NCBI GenBank assembly: GCA_937974175.1
Contig: CALJIG010000085.1
Location: 1 to 22,335 of the forward strand
Reading direction: 5' to 3'
DNA length: 22,335 nt
From: an uncultured Ignavibacteria bacterium
Lineage (GTDB): Bacteria; Bacteroidota; Ignavibacteria; Tepidaquicellales; Tepidaquicellaceae
Of this stretch, positions 14,916 through 22,238 are shown one piece after another. Position 1 is the stretch's first letter, and each line of letters starts with the position of its first letter. The translations under genes were made by a program, and so were the position numbers. Below the pieces are notes generated by a model, which worked only from the letters and a program-made list of their open reading frames with translations, searched no databases and was not told the DNA's origin.

Positions 14916-16169
14916 ATGATAAAGTATATTTTAATTTTTTTAATTGCTGCTTCATCCCTGAAAGCGCAATGGACACAATCTACAGGTATACCTTCTAATC
15001 AGATGATTTATTGTTTCACTCAATCCAACGAAAAAATGTACGCGGGAATAGGAACAAACGGACTGACGGTGGGAGCTCTTTATGTCTCAACCGATAATGG
15101 TGTTACATGGGCAAACTCGACTTTAGAGTGGGCAGGACTTTCCGCTGTTATGAGTATTGCCGTTAAAGGTGATTACATTTTTGCAGGAACATATGAAGAC
15201 GATCTGTTTATTTCCAGCAATAACGGAATTAACTGGTCTCATGTTGTACTCAATCTTTCTGCAGGTGTATTTGCTCTTGGCGCATCGGGAAATAATGTAG
15301 TAGCTTATACTAATGGTACGGGTCCCGGATGGATTTCCACTAAAAACGGCGCAAACTGGAGCGTAACCGGTACGGGCGTACTTGAAATAGTAAATGATTT
15401 CCTTTCAGCAGACGGCAAGTTCTATTCAGCAACAAGAAAAGGTCTGGCAGTTTCCACCAACGATGGGCTAACATGGACTACCGCTGCCAATAACGGTACG
15501 CCTGTATATCCTGATGGCAGAAAACCAATGAGCGGACTTCTCTACAGGAATGGAATTATTTATGCGAATGTTATCGATAAAATTTTATACAGTACTGACT
15601 TCGGTGATAACTGGACTTCCACAAATATAACATTGAGTAACTTTTCAACATCATATTCAATAGTGTATTACGGAGGAAGAATTTATGCAGCCTTGTACGG
15701 ATTAAGTGATACATCAAAAGGTGTAATTAATACTTCAAACAATGGAGCTAACTGGTCGTTTATGACGCAGGGATTCGGTACTACACCAAGTGTAAGAAAA
15801 CTTTTAATCAATAATGAGTATTTAATAGCAGGAGCTTATACCGGCGGAGTTTACAGAATGCCGCTTTCTGTTTTAACCGGAGCAGGGAATGAAAATGCAG
15901 AAGTGAAAGATTTTTCATTGAAGCAAAATTATCCTAATCCGTTTAATCCGGAAACAAAGATAAGTTTTTCAATTAATACGAAAGAGTTTGCATCCTTGAA
16001 AGTGTATGATTCTATGGGAAGAGTTGTATCTGTTCTGGTAAATGAAGAATTAAAAGCGGGAAATTATTCATTTAACTTTAACGGAGAAAAACTCTCTTCA
16101 GGAATTTATTTTTATAAACTAGAAGCAGGGAATTTTTCTGATACAAAAAGAATGGTGCTTGTAAAATAA
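14916..16169 (+). CDS. Secreted BNR-repeat protein with T9SS sorting domain
   Basis: 417 aa. Residues 1-17 are a signal peptide (MIKYILIFLIAASSLKA, then QW). Residues about 18-325 contain about 6-7 BNR/Asp-box repeats (LYVSTDNGVTW, LFISSNNGINW, WISTKNGANW, AVSTNDGLTW, LYSTDFGDNW, INTSNNGANW), about right for a single beta-propeller. Residues about 332-417 are the T9SS type A sorting domain (NYPNPFNPETKISF, ending GIYFYKLEAGNFSDTKRM). It is the shortest of the three BNR proteins here. The gene is divergent from the helical-protein gene across a 113-bp gap. It ends one base from the stop of the convergent PLP-enzyme gene, leaving no room for an intergenic terminator. Confidence 0.88.
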   Translation: MIKYILIFLIAASSLKAQWTQSTGIPSNQMIYCFTQSNEKMYAGIGTNGLTVGALYVSTDNGVTWANSTLEWAGLSAVMSIAVKGDYIFAGTYEDDLFISSNNGINWSHVVLNLSAGVFALGASGNNVVAYTNGTGPGWISTKNGANWSVTGTGVLEIVNDFLSADGKFYSATRKGLAVSTNDGLTWTTAANNGTPVYPDGRKPMSGLLYRNGIIYANVIDKILYSTDFGDNWTSTNITLSNFSTSYSIVYYGGRIYAALYGLSDTSKGVINTSNNGANWSFMTQGFGTTPSVRKLLINNEYLIAGAYTGGVYRMPLSVLTGAGNENAEVKDFSLKQNYPNPFNPETKISFSINTKEFASLKVYDSMGRVVSVLVNEELKAGNYSFNFNGEKLSSGIYFYKLEAGNFSDTKRMVLVK

Positions 16170-16170
16170 T

Positions 16171-17265
16171 TTAGTACTGCATCATTTTAATTTCTTCACC
16201 GTCGAGAGTATACATTTTTTTCATGCAGTCAGCAGTCATGCATGAATGAATTGGCAGAACACCAACTTCGTCCCCGATTTTTATTCCATTATAGAAATCA
16301 TCAGAAGCTTTTATCAATCCGTGCTCTTGTGAAAGGGCGCGGATATAATTTTTTTCATTGGGCAGTTCCCAGCCGCTTTCATTTAGCTTTACAACATATC
16401 CAAAACAAGGAGTGCCGTCATCAAGAGTAGAAACTTCCTTAGAGAAGTGAACTCCTCCACCGTAAATTAAAATTTCTTTGCGCTCATCATTTTTCGAAAC
16501 AACAGGACAGGCCATAGCGACTGCGATTTTATCCATAGAGCATGAGCCAATTTTCCACTGCTGCAAATCATAAAATATAAAATTTCCGGGACGGATTTCA
16601 TCCATTCCTTCGAAGTTATCTAGCAGACTGCAAGCAGGAGTATCACCGACAGAACAAATTATTTCAGGATATTCTTTTATATACTCGGTCTTTAATCCAT
16701 TCATAATTCTTAATTCTTCATTATGAATTGTTTTAATTTCTTCAACTGAGCTTGCTTTGTATGTATGTCCTGAATGAGCGAGAAAACCTTTGAAGATTAA
16801 TTTATCATTCTCTATGCTCTCGCTTAAAATAGAATTTATTGCATTAGTATTTTCAGGGTTAATTCCTGTTCTATGCGTTCCTGTATCAATTTTAATAAAA
16901 AAGTTTACTTTGCTCTTTAGCTTTTCGTTAAGAATAGTAATAGCTTCATGGGAAGTTATAAGAAGATTAAGGGTAATTTGTTCTGCGATTGAATTTATTC
17001 TTTCTATCTCAAGAACATTTACGGGGAATGCAACTGTTATATCGCTCCAACCATCGTTTGCAAAATATTCTGCCATTCTCAGAGAGGAGACTGTAATCTT
17101 ATCTATACCAAACTCTCTATACCAATTTCCTATTTCTATTGATTGATGTGTTTTGAAGTGAGGGCGAAAAATTAAATTATTTTTCTTCGCCTTATCTGAC
17201 ATGAATTTTATATTAGTATAGCACTTATCCTTATCAACTAATAAAGTCGGAACAGTGATGTTCAT
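16171..17265 (-). CDS. PLP-dependent D-serine dehydratase / D-threonine aldolase-like enzyme
   Basis: 364 aa, fold-type III (alanine racemase N-terminal) PLP enzyme, cytosolic. Visible features are VPTLLVD at 5-11; RPHFKTHQ at 34-41 with Lys38 as the expected Schiff-base lysine; KIDTGTHRTGI at 125-135; a Gly-rich phosphate site (about 206-208 VGDTP and the GGGVHF stretch); and a C-terminal metal site H-S-C at 340-342 (PIHSCMTADC). In this family the His-x-Cys pair is typical of Zn-containing D-serine dehydratase (chicken/yeast type), while D-threonine aldolases carry His-x-Asp. I therefore favour D-serine dehydratase-like activity, unproven. Its ATG overlaps the stop of the DUF971 gene (ATGA), which suggests translational coupling. 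Confidence 0.85.
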   Translation of the reverse strand: MNITVPTLLVDKDKCYTNIKFMSDKAKKNNLIFRPHFKTHQSIEIGNWYREFGIDKITVSSLRMAEYFANDGWSDITVAFPVNVLEIERINSIAEQITLNLLITSHEAITILNEKLKSKVNFFIKIDTGTHRTGINPENTNAINSILSESIENDKLIFKGFLAHSGHTYKASSVEEIKTIHNEELRIMNGLKTEYIKEYPEIICSVGDTPACSLLDNFEGMDEIRPGNFIFYDLQQWKIGSCSMDKIAVAMACPVVSKNDERKEILIYGGGVHFSKEVSTLDDGTPCFGYVVKLNESGWELPNEKNYIRALSQEHGLIKASDDFYNGIKIGDEVGVLPIHSCMTADCMKKMYTLDGEEIKMMQY

Positions 17266-17582
17266 TTTATCGTATCTTTAGATTCTCCCAATTCCTTCAA
17301 CATATCCCATGAGTATATTCCCGTGTTGTGCCCGTCTTTCCAGTTAACCTGTACGCCGTAATTTCCGATTTTTTCTATTTTATCTATTTCGTAAAATCCT
17401 GCTGCTTTGAACGGAGATTTAAGTGGAATGTATGAATCGAATATAACGGACTCGCCTTTGCAATGAACGCAGGGACATTCATCCCTTAATTTTTTTATGT
17501 CAATTTCAGAGGAAGAATCATCGCCCCATACTATCATTAAAGAATTATTCTCAGTTCTGTTTATCTTTTTTGGAAATAGCAT
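17262..17582 (-). CDS. DUF971 domain protein (gamma-butyrobetaine hydroxylase-like N-terminal domain)
   Basis: 106 aa, the usual size for stand-alone DUF971 proteins. Motifs are a WGDDSSSEID strand region at 19-28, LRDECPCVHC at 32-41 with Cys36, Cys38 and Cys41, and NWKDGHNTGIYSWDML at 80-95 with His85. The Cys/His set fits metal binding as in the homologous N-terminal domain of gamma-butyrobetaine hydroxylase. In other bacteria the domain is also linked to Mrp/ApbC-type Fe-S proteins, but none is adjacent here. It lies 4 nt after the DUF6150 gene and overlaps the PLP-enzyme gene by 4 nt, so it is the middle gene of a three-gene operon. The biochemical role is unknown. Confidence 0.9.
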   Translation of the reverse strand: MLFPKKINRTENNSLMIVWGDDSSSEIDIKKLRDECPCVHCKGESVIFDSYIPLKSPFKAAGFYEIDKIEKIGNYGVQVNWKDGHNTGIYSWDMLKELGESKDTIK

Positions 17583-17586
17583 CGTA

Positions 17587-17928
17587 TTATTTTTTGAACC
17601 TTCCTACAAATTTATTTGATTTATTCCACTTAGCCTGATACTCGTATTTTACATAGAAAATTTTTAAATCTGCCTGGTAATCATAATCGACAAAGTAAAC
17701 TTTTGTATCTGCCTGATAATCGTATTGAGTAAAAAACCAGTTCTGGTCTTTGCCGCTTGCCTGATAGTCGTAGTCGGTTACGTATACAAGCAGGTCAGCC
17801 TGATAATCGTAATCAACAACTTTCACTTTTACATCTGCCTGATAATCGTACTTTACTCGGTACACATTTCCGGCATAAACATTTGCCGAGATGAAAAGTA
17901 AAGCTATAAAAAATAATAGTGTTTTCAT
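17587..17928 (-). CDS. Secreted six-repeat DUF6150-like protein
   Basis: 113 aa. Residues 1-19 are a signal peptide (MKTLLFFIALLFISANVYA). The rest is six tandem units starting [YD]-[DE]-Y-Q-A: four are 13 aa (YDYQADxxVxxVD type), the third is 16 aa (with a GKDQNWFF insert), and the last runs into a basic tail (KWNKSNKFVGRFKK). This order, with a longer third repeat and a basic end, matches my memory of the DUF6150 family, where the repeat is usually YKSDAD. Alternating polar/hydrophobic residues suggest a small beta-solenoid or propeller exported to the periplasm or surface. At the DNA level the + strand shows recurring tgcctgataatcgta about every 39 bp. It is the first gene of the operon with DUF971 and the PLP enzyme. 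Confidence 0.85.
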   Translation of the reverse strand: MKTLLFFIALLFISANVYAGNVYRVKYDYQADVKVKVVDYDYQADLLVYVTDYDYQASGKDQNWFFTQYDYQADTKVYFVDYDYQADLKIFYVKYEYQAKWNKSNKFVGRFKK

Positions 17929-18035
17929 ATTGAAGTATTTGTTAGATAATTTCTCTTTAGCAAATTACTCATTAAGCAAAAATAAACATAGGAAAATTTT
18001 TAAGTGGTTAAAAACTACAGTAATGTTTATTTTAG

Positions 18036-20144
18036 ATGCTTTCTAAATTTTTACCCTCGCAAATGCAAGAGATATTAAACCAGCTTAAAGAGCTATCGTA
18101 CAATTTGTCATGGACATGGAACAATGAGTTTTATTCCGTCTTCGAAGAAATAAATAAAGATTTCTGGATATGGAGCGATCGCAATCCTATCAAATTTCTC
18201 GATACAATCAATCACAGTTTCCTTCTTGAAACAATAGAGAAGAAAAATCTCAGAGACAGAATTACAGATATCTACATCGATTATAAAAAATATACATCGG
18301 CAGATACATTCTATAAAGAAAATTATGCAGATATAGTTTCACCGACGATTGCATATTTTTCGGCGGAGTTTGGAATTACAAACTGCCTGAAATTATATTC
18401 CGGCGGACTTGGGGTGCTTTCAGGCGACCACATGAAGTCTTCTTCTGACTTAGGCATTCCTCTTGTTGGTGTAGGGCTTGCGTATCTGTACGGATATTTC
18501 CGACAGTTCATCGATAAAGACGGAAGGCAATCAGAGCTGTATGAAAAAAATTCTTTTGAATATCTGCCGATGCATTTAGTTACGGATGACCATTACCGCC
18601 CTATAAAAATATCCGTTGATATGCCGGGAAGAACTGTAAAGGCGCAGATATGGAAGCTTATAGTTGGCAGAATAAATTTATTTATGCTTGATACATTTGT
18701 AGATGAGAACACAGTCGATGATAAAAGAATTACGGATATCCTTTACGGCGGCGATACTGAAAAAAGAATTCAGCAGGAAATACTGCTTGGTATCGGCGGG
18801 AAAAAGCTGCTCGATACTCTCGGCTACAATATAAAGGCATATCATTTGAATGAGGGCCACTCTGCTTTTCTTTGCTTTGAAAGAATTGCAGATAAGATGA
18901 AAGAGCTGAATATATCTTTTCACGAAGCAAAGAAAATTTGTTATACATCTAATATTTTTACAACTCATACTCCCGTACCGGCCGGTATAGATATTTTCGA
19001 AAGAAGTTTGATAGAAAAATATTTTAAGACTTATGCAGAAGAAAAATTAAAATTATCCTTCGACGAATTTTTCAAAGAAGGTGATTTGTACGATGCAGAT
19101 ACATCCAATTCAAAATTCAATATGGCTGAACTTGCCATAAACAATTCTAATTTTATAAACGGAGTAAGCAAGCTTCACGGAGATGTTTCGCGCAAAATGT
19201 GGAACCTTCATGATGACAGAACACAAATTGATTCTATTACAAACGGTATACATACAAAATCATTTTTATCAAAATATTCTGAACGGCTCTATATAAACAA
19301 TTTCGGCAAGGACTGGATTAAGCAGGATGACATTTGGAGCAAAATAAGCGAGCTGCCCGATGAAGATCTTTGGAAAACAAGAAGCAGAAACAGACATAAA
19401 TTAGTAAGCTTTGTAAGAGAATCTCTTTCAGATAATTTAAAATCATTAACTGCACCCTATGAAAAAATAAAAGAAGCTGAAGCCGTATTAGATGATAATG
19501 CGCTCACAATCGGCTTTGCAAGAAGGTTTGCAACGTATAAAAGAGGGAATTTGATTTTCAGAGATCTTGACAGGTTGAAAAAAATTCTTACAAATCCTAA
19601 AATGCCTGTGCAGTTTGTATTCTCAGGCAAGGCTCATCCGAAAGATAATGAAGGCAAAGCTATCATTGCAGAGATAGTTGCTTTTATGAATGATAATTCA
19701 TTGAATCATAAAATAATTTTCTTAGAGAACTACGAGCTTGAAGTCGCAAAACGATTGGTACAGGGCTGCGATGTATGGCTTAACAATCCGCGAAGACCAC
19801 AGGAAGCTTCTGGCACAAGCGGAATGAAAGTAATTGCCAACGGCGGATTAAATTTTTCTATACTTGACGGGTGGTGGGATGAAGCATATGCACCGGAGTT
19901 TGGCTGGAAGATAGATTCAATTGAAACTGATTCACTTGATGACAAAGACTGGTTCGAAGTAAACTCAATGTACACAACATTAGAAAAAGAAATTTTACCG
20001 TTGTTCTATTTAAGAGATGCTAATAATCTTCCTGTGGAATGGATAAAGAAAATGAGAGCATCGATTAAAAATCTTGCGGGATATTTCAGCACCCAACGAA
20101 TGGTAAAGGAATATACTGAGAAATTTTATACGAAAGTTTTTTAA
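18036..20144 (+). CDS. glgP: Alpha-glucan phosphorylase (short GlgP-type)
   Basis: 702 aa, cytosolic, PLP-dependent; releases glucose 1-phosphate from glycogen, maltodextrin or other alpha-1,4-glucans. The N-terminal 100 aa fit DUF3417 (LSYNLSWTWN at 20-29, SDRNPIKFL). The catalytic region shows AYFSAEFG (106-113), YSGGLGVLSGDHMKS (121-135), HLNEGHSAF (270-278), TTHTPVPAG (309-317), NGIHTKS (403-409), GFARRFATYKR (493-503), FSGKAHPKD (529-537) and RRPQEASGTSGMK (586-598) with Lys598 as the PLP lysine, then DGWWDE. It is shorter than many members (about 830-850 aa), which extend further at the C-terminus. No other glycogen gene is nearby. It has its own terminator downstream and is divergent from the DUF6150 operon. 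Confidence 0.94.
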   Translation: MLSKFLPSQMQEILNQLKELSYNLSWTWNNEFYSVFEEINKDFWIWSDRNPIKFLDTINHSFLLETIEKKNLRDRITDIYIDYKKYTSADTFYKENYADIVSPTIAYFSAEFGITNCLKLYSGGLGVLSGDHMKSSSDLGIPLVGVGLAYLYGYFRQFIDKDGRQSELYEKNSFEYLPMHLVTDDHYRPIKISVDMPGRTVKAQIWKLIVGRINLFMLDTFVDENTVDDKRITDILYGGDTEKRIQQEILLGIGGKKLLDTLGYNIKAYHLNEGHSAFLCFERIADKMKELNISFHEAKKICYTSNIFTTHTPVPAGIDIFERSLIEKYFKTYAEEKLKLSFDEFFKEGDLYDADTSNSKFNMAELAINNSNFINGVSKLHGDVSRKMWNLHDDRTQIDSITNGIHTKSFLSKYSERLYINNFGKDWIKQDDIWSKISELPDEDLWKTRSRNRHKLVSFVRESLSDNLKSLTAPYEKIKEAEAVLDDNALTIGFARRFATYKRGNLIFRDLDRLKKILTNPKMPVQFVFSGKAHPKDNEGKAIIAEIVAFMNDNSLNHKIIFLENYELEVAKRLVQGCDVWLNNPRRPQEASGTSGMKVIANGGLNFSILDGWWDEAYAPEFGWKIDSIETDSLDDKDWFEVNSMYTTLEKEILPLFYLRDANNLPVEWIKKMRASIKNLAGYFSTQRMVKEYTEKFYTKVF

Positions 20145-20171
20145 GTTAAAGTGATAAATTGGATTTTAAAC

Positions 20172-20207
20172 AAAACACCTCCCAAGCAGTGACAAAGGAG
20201 GTGTTTT
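20172..20207 (+). terminator. Intrinsic terminator of the phosphorylase gene
   Basis: An 11-bp perfect stem (aaaacacctcc 20172-20182 with ggaggtgtttt 20197-20207), a 14-nt loop and a T-tail, starting 28 nt after the glgP stop codon. Confidence 0.9.
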
Positions 20208-20494
20208 TGTTATATCCCCGAATGAACTAAATTCATTGGTTGTGGTCTGCAAAATTTTGATTACAATTTATGTCCTATAATTTCCCTTTCCGTCCAATTC
20301 CGTGATATTTAACCTACGAATTCAAATTCAAACCGGATTTAATTGAATTTTCTTTTAAAATAACATATAATTTAAAACTTACCTTTTTTAGATTAAGATA
20401 CAAAATTAATGCAATAAATTTAAAATTTAGGCTGTATTGGTAATATTGTTTAAAAAATTGATTATTTTATAAGATACAAATCAATGTAGAATTA
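20208..20494. other. AT-rich non-coding stretch with an 11-bp direct repeat
   Basis: I see no coding potential on either strand here. The only structure is the 11-bp direct repeat taagatacaaa at 20394-20404 and 20470-20480, each followed a few bases later by AATG. It precedes the promoter at 20495. Confidence 0.5.
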
Positions 20495-20526
20495 TTTGGT
20501 GAACTGTTGATTTCTGTATATCTTTG
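20495..20526 (+). promoter_or_regulatory. Bacteroidota-type promoter, perfect -7 element
   Basis: TTTG at 20495-20498 and TATCTTTG at 20519-20526 (full match to TAnnTTTG) are separated by 20 nt. It predicts a transcript start near 20533, about 22 nt before the ATG of the 27-codon membrane peptide gene. Confidence 0.6.
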
Positions 20527-20554
20527 TTCAATTAAATCTAACCCCCTAGAACAA

Positions 20555-20638
20555 ATGGTAACATTATCATCAGCAGTAATTTTAGTGATTGTAACATGCT
20601 TCGTGGCAATGTTGTTTATGAAGCCTGTTAAAAAATAA
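20555..20638 (+). CDS. 27-aa single-pass membrane peptide
   Basis: A short ORF that gene callers would skip. The peptide starts MVTLSSAVILVIV, continues through a hydrophobic stretch (residues about 4-22, with one Cys) and ends KPVKK, so it reads as a lone TM helix with a basic, probably cytoplasmic, C-terminus. Support comes from context: a full promoter match lies 29 nt upstream and a terminator hairpin starts 46 nt downstream, making a self-contained transcription unit. No Shine-Dalgarno is seen, and a CCCCC tract lies at 20542-20546. In size it resembles accessory subunits such as KdpF or CydX, but no partner genes are adjacent and I do not recognise a family. It could be a complex subunit, a stress peptide or a toxin-like peptide; all of these are inference. 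Confidence 0.55.
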   Translation: MVTLSSAVILVIVTCFVAMLFMKPVKK

Positions 20639-20683
20639 ATTTTGGAACTTTCTTATCACCCCCTTTAAGAAGGTTCATACCAT

Positions 20684-20713
20684 AATCCGGCTTAATAACT
20701 CTTAAGCCGGGTT
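20684..20713 (+). terminator. Terminator-like hairpin after the membrane peptide gene
   Basis: A 12-bp stem with one G-U pair (20684-20695 with 20702-20713; core ccggcttaa / ttaagccgg) and a 6-nt loop. It is followed by acaattttaagcttttt. The T-tract is imperfect, so it may instead be part of a structured RNA. Confidence 0.55.
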
Positions 20714-20804
20714 ACAATTTTAAGCTTTTTCATAAATATATTTTTACAACCCACGCAGATAATCTCTGTTTAGAGAAGAGGCATTGATTATCTGTTATGA
20801 ACTG

Positions 20805-20838
20805 AAAAACCCGCAGCACCCAATTGCCGCGGGTTTTT
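20805..20838 (+). terminator. Strong intrinsic terminator without an upstream gene
   Basis: A 10-bp stem (aaaaacccgc 20805-20814 with gcgggttttt 20829-20838) followed by more T's. No ORF ends just before it. Either it is a second terminator for the small peptide unit, or it ends a small RNA encoded in 20671-20804. Confidence 0.8.
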
Positions 20839-20871
20839 TTTTGCCCGTCACTTTTATTTCAAACACAAGTA

Positions 20872-20886
20872 CGCACAGTCTGTGCG
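20872..20886. promoter_or_regulatory. 15-bp perfect palindrome, possible operator
   Basis: cgcacag-T-ctgtgcg is a 7+1+7 palindrome about 150 nt upstream of the RodZ-like gene's -7 element. It is not followed by a T-tract, so a protein-binding site is more likely than a terminator. The remaining part of 20839-21012 shows no gene. Confidence 0.35.
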
Positions 20887-21012
20887 AAATCCCCAAAGAA
20901 TTCGGGTTAAAATACTTTGTCTGTTTTGCATCATCGCTTTGCGCAGCTTTGCGTTTAAAATGAGAAATCCTATTTTGCAGATAATATTTAACTAAAACGT
21001 AAAATATCTCCC

Positions 21013-21043
21013 TTTAATTAGTTTTAAATTAAAAGTATTTTTG
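21013..21043 (+). promoter_or_regulatory. Promoter-like TTTA-N19-TATTTTTG before the RodZ-like gene
   Basis: TATTTTTG at 21036-21043 is a full TAnnTTTG match, with TTTA (one mismatch to TTTG) 19 nt upstream at 21013-21016. It is 22 nt before the ATG at 21066. The sequence is very AT-rich, so a chance match is possible. Confidence 0.45.
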
Positions 21044-21065
21044 TATTTATATCCCCCGATTAAAC

Positions 21066-22238
21066 ATGCTAAAAACATTCTCAGAAGATTTAAAATATTT
21101 CAGAGAGTCTAAAAATATGACTCTCAAAGATGTCGCTTTAGATACACGTCTGAATATGGCTGTCCTTGAAAATATGGAAAACGGCGATTTTACTTTCCAG
21201 CCTCAGACATATATAAGAGCTTTTTTAAGGCAATATGCAAAATCAATTGGCTTAAGCCCGGACGGAATTTTAAAAGACTACGAACAGGCAAAGCTGGGCA
21301 ACTATTCCACTAAAAGACTTCCTCCCGAAGAGAAGCTCGATGCCTTTGAAGACATAAAAAAAGAAGTGCCTGTTGAACAGCCTAAGCTTGAAGTAAAGAA
21401 AATTAAGCCTGAAGATAAAAAAGAAGAAGTATTCGATAAGTTTAATATAGATGAGTTTAAAAGAAATGACGATAAGAAAGAATTAAAGATTGAAGAAGAA
21501 AAGCCGAAGGAAATAATAAAGGAAGTAAAAGAAGAACAGGCTGAAGTAGTAAAAGAAGAGAAGAAAGAAGAAAAAAAAGAAATTAAAAAAGAAGAAAAGA
21601 AAAGTTCCGATGGATTTAATTTCCCGCCGCCAAGAGAGAAAAAACCTATAGAGATACACCGCGAAACAGAGGATAAAAAGAATACAACATCAGACCCTGA
21701 TAAAAGATTTATAGTAAAGACAAAAAATGTAAACTCATCTGCTTTAAAGACTTTATTTATTATAGTAATATTTTTATTAATAGGCGCCGGTGTATATTCA
21801 TTGGTAAATGTTTTATTTCTCAGCAATAATACTCAGGGGCCGGAGATACAAAGAAAATCATTTGATGAAGTTGTAAAAGAAAACGAAAAAAATATCTTAG
21901 GAAAGAAAACTCCCGAAGAGATACAGGACTCATTAAAAAAGATTGAAGAAGAAAAACAAAAGCTTCTTGCATCCAAGACTGATTCGTTATTAATAGAAAT
22001 CGGAGCATATAAAAATACATGGATAATAATCGATACAGACTCAACGTCAATTGATGATCCTAAAAGAACTTATCTTACAAAAGGGTACGTTGAAACATAT
22101 AAAGCAAAAAAATTCTTTCATCTCGGTACTCCGAATGCAGATTTAATTGAAGTAAAAATTAACGGAAAGATATTGGAATTTGACAGGAAAAATTTTCGTA
22201 ATCTTTATATAGATAAAAATGGAGTCTCAGAAGAGTAG
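21066..22238 (+). CDS. RodZ-like helix-turn-helix membrane protein
   Basis: 390 aa. Residues about 6-75 are an HTH_25/Xre-like fold (LKYFRESKNMTLKDVALDTRL at the start, then YIRAFLRQYAKSIGLSPDGIL). Residues about 85-215 are a long Lys/Glu-rich, probably disordered linker with one Pro-rich patch (FPPPREKKP). A single TM helix lies at about 229-252. Residues about 260-305 may be a coiled coil, and about 308-388 match the C-terminal RodZ (DUF4115-like) beta domain. This is the RodZ architecture: in family terms, a bitopic cytoplasm-to-periplasm protein that links MreB to the cell-wall machinery. No mreB or other shape gene is in view. The linker is unusually long and charged. The lipoprotein gene that follows overlaps its end by 20 bp. 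Confidence 0.85.
   Translation: MLKTFSEDLKYFRESKNMTLKDVALDTRLNMAVLENMENGDFTFQPQTYIRAFLRQYAKSIGLSPDGILKDYEQAKLGNYSTKRLPPEEKLDAFEDIKKEVPVEQPKLEVKKIKPEDKKEEVFDKFNIDEFKRNDDKKELKIEEEKPKEIIKEVKEEQAEVVKEEKKEEKKEIKKEEKKSSDGFNFPPPREKKPIEIHRETEDKKNTTSDPDKRFIVKTKNVNSSALKTLFIIVIFLLIGAGVYSLVNVLFLSNNTQGPEIQRKSFDEVVKENEKNILGKKTPEEIQDSLKKIEEEKQKLLASKTDSLLIEIGAYKNTWIIIDTDSTSIDDPKRTYLTKGYVETYKAKKFFHLGTPNADLIEVKINGKILEFDRKNFRNLYIDKNGVSEE

Noticed and set aside
8509..16169. Sialidase activity for the BNR proteins
   Set aside because: BNR/Asp-box repeats alone do not show it; I see no arginine triad or FRIP-type motif.
17600..17870. CRISPR-like spaced repeats
   Set aside because: The repeats are in frame inside a signal-peptide-bearing coding gene and the spacers are themselves repeated codons.
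21302..21826. A 174-codon Ser/Phe-rich frame antisense to the RodZ-like gene
   Set aside because: It is the reverse complement of a Lys/Glu-rich linker, where GAA/AAA codons give Phe/Ser on the other strand. The low complexity explains it.
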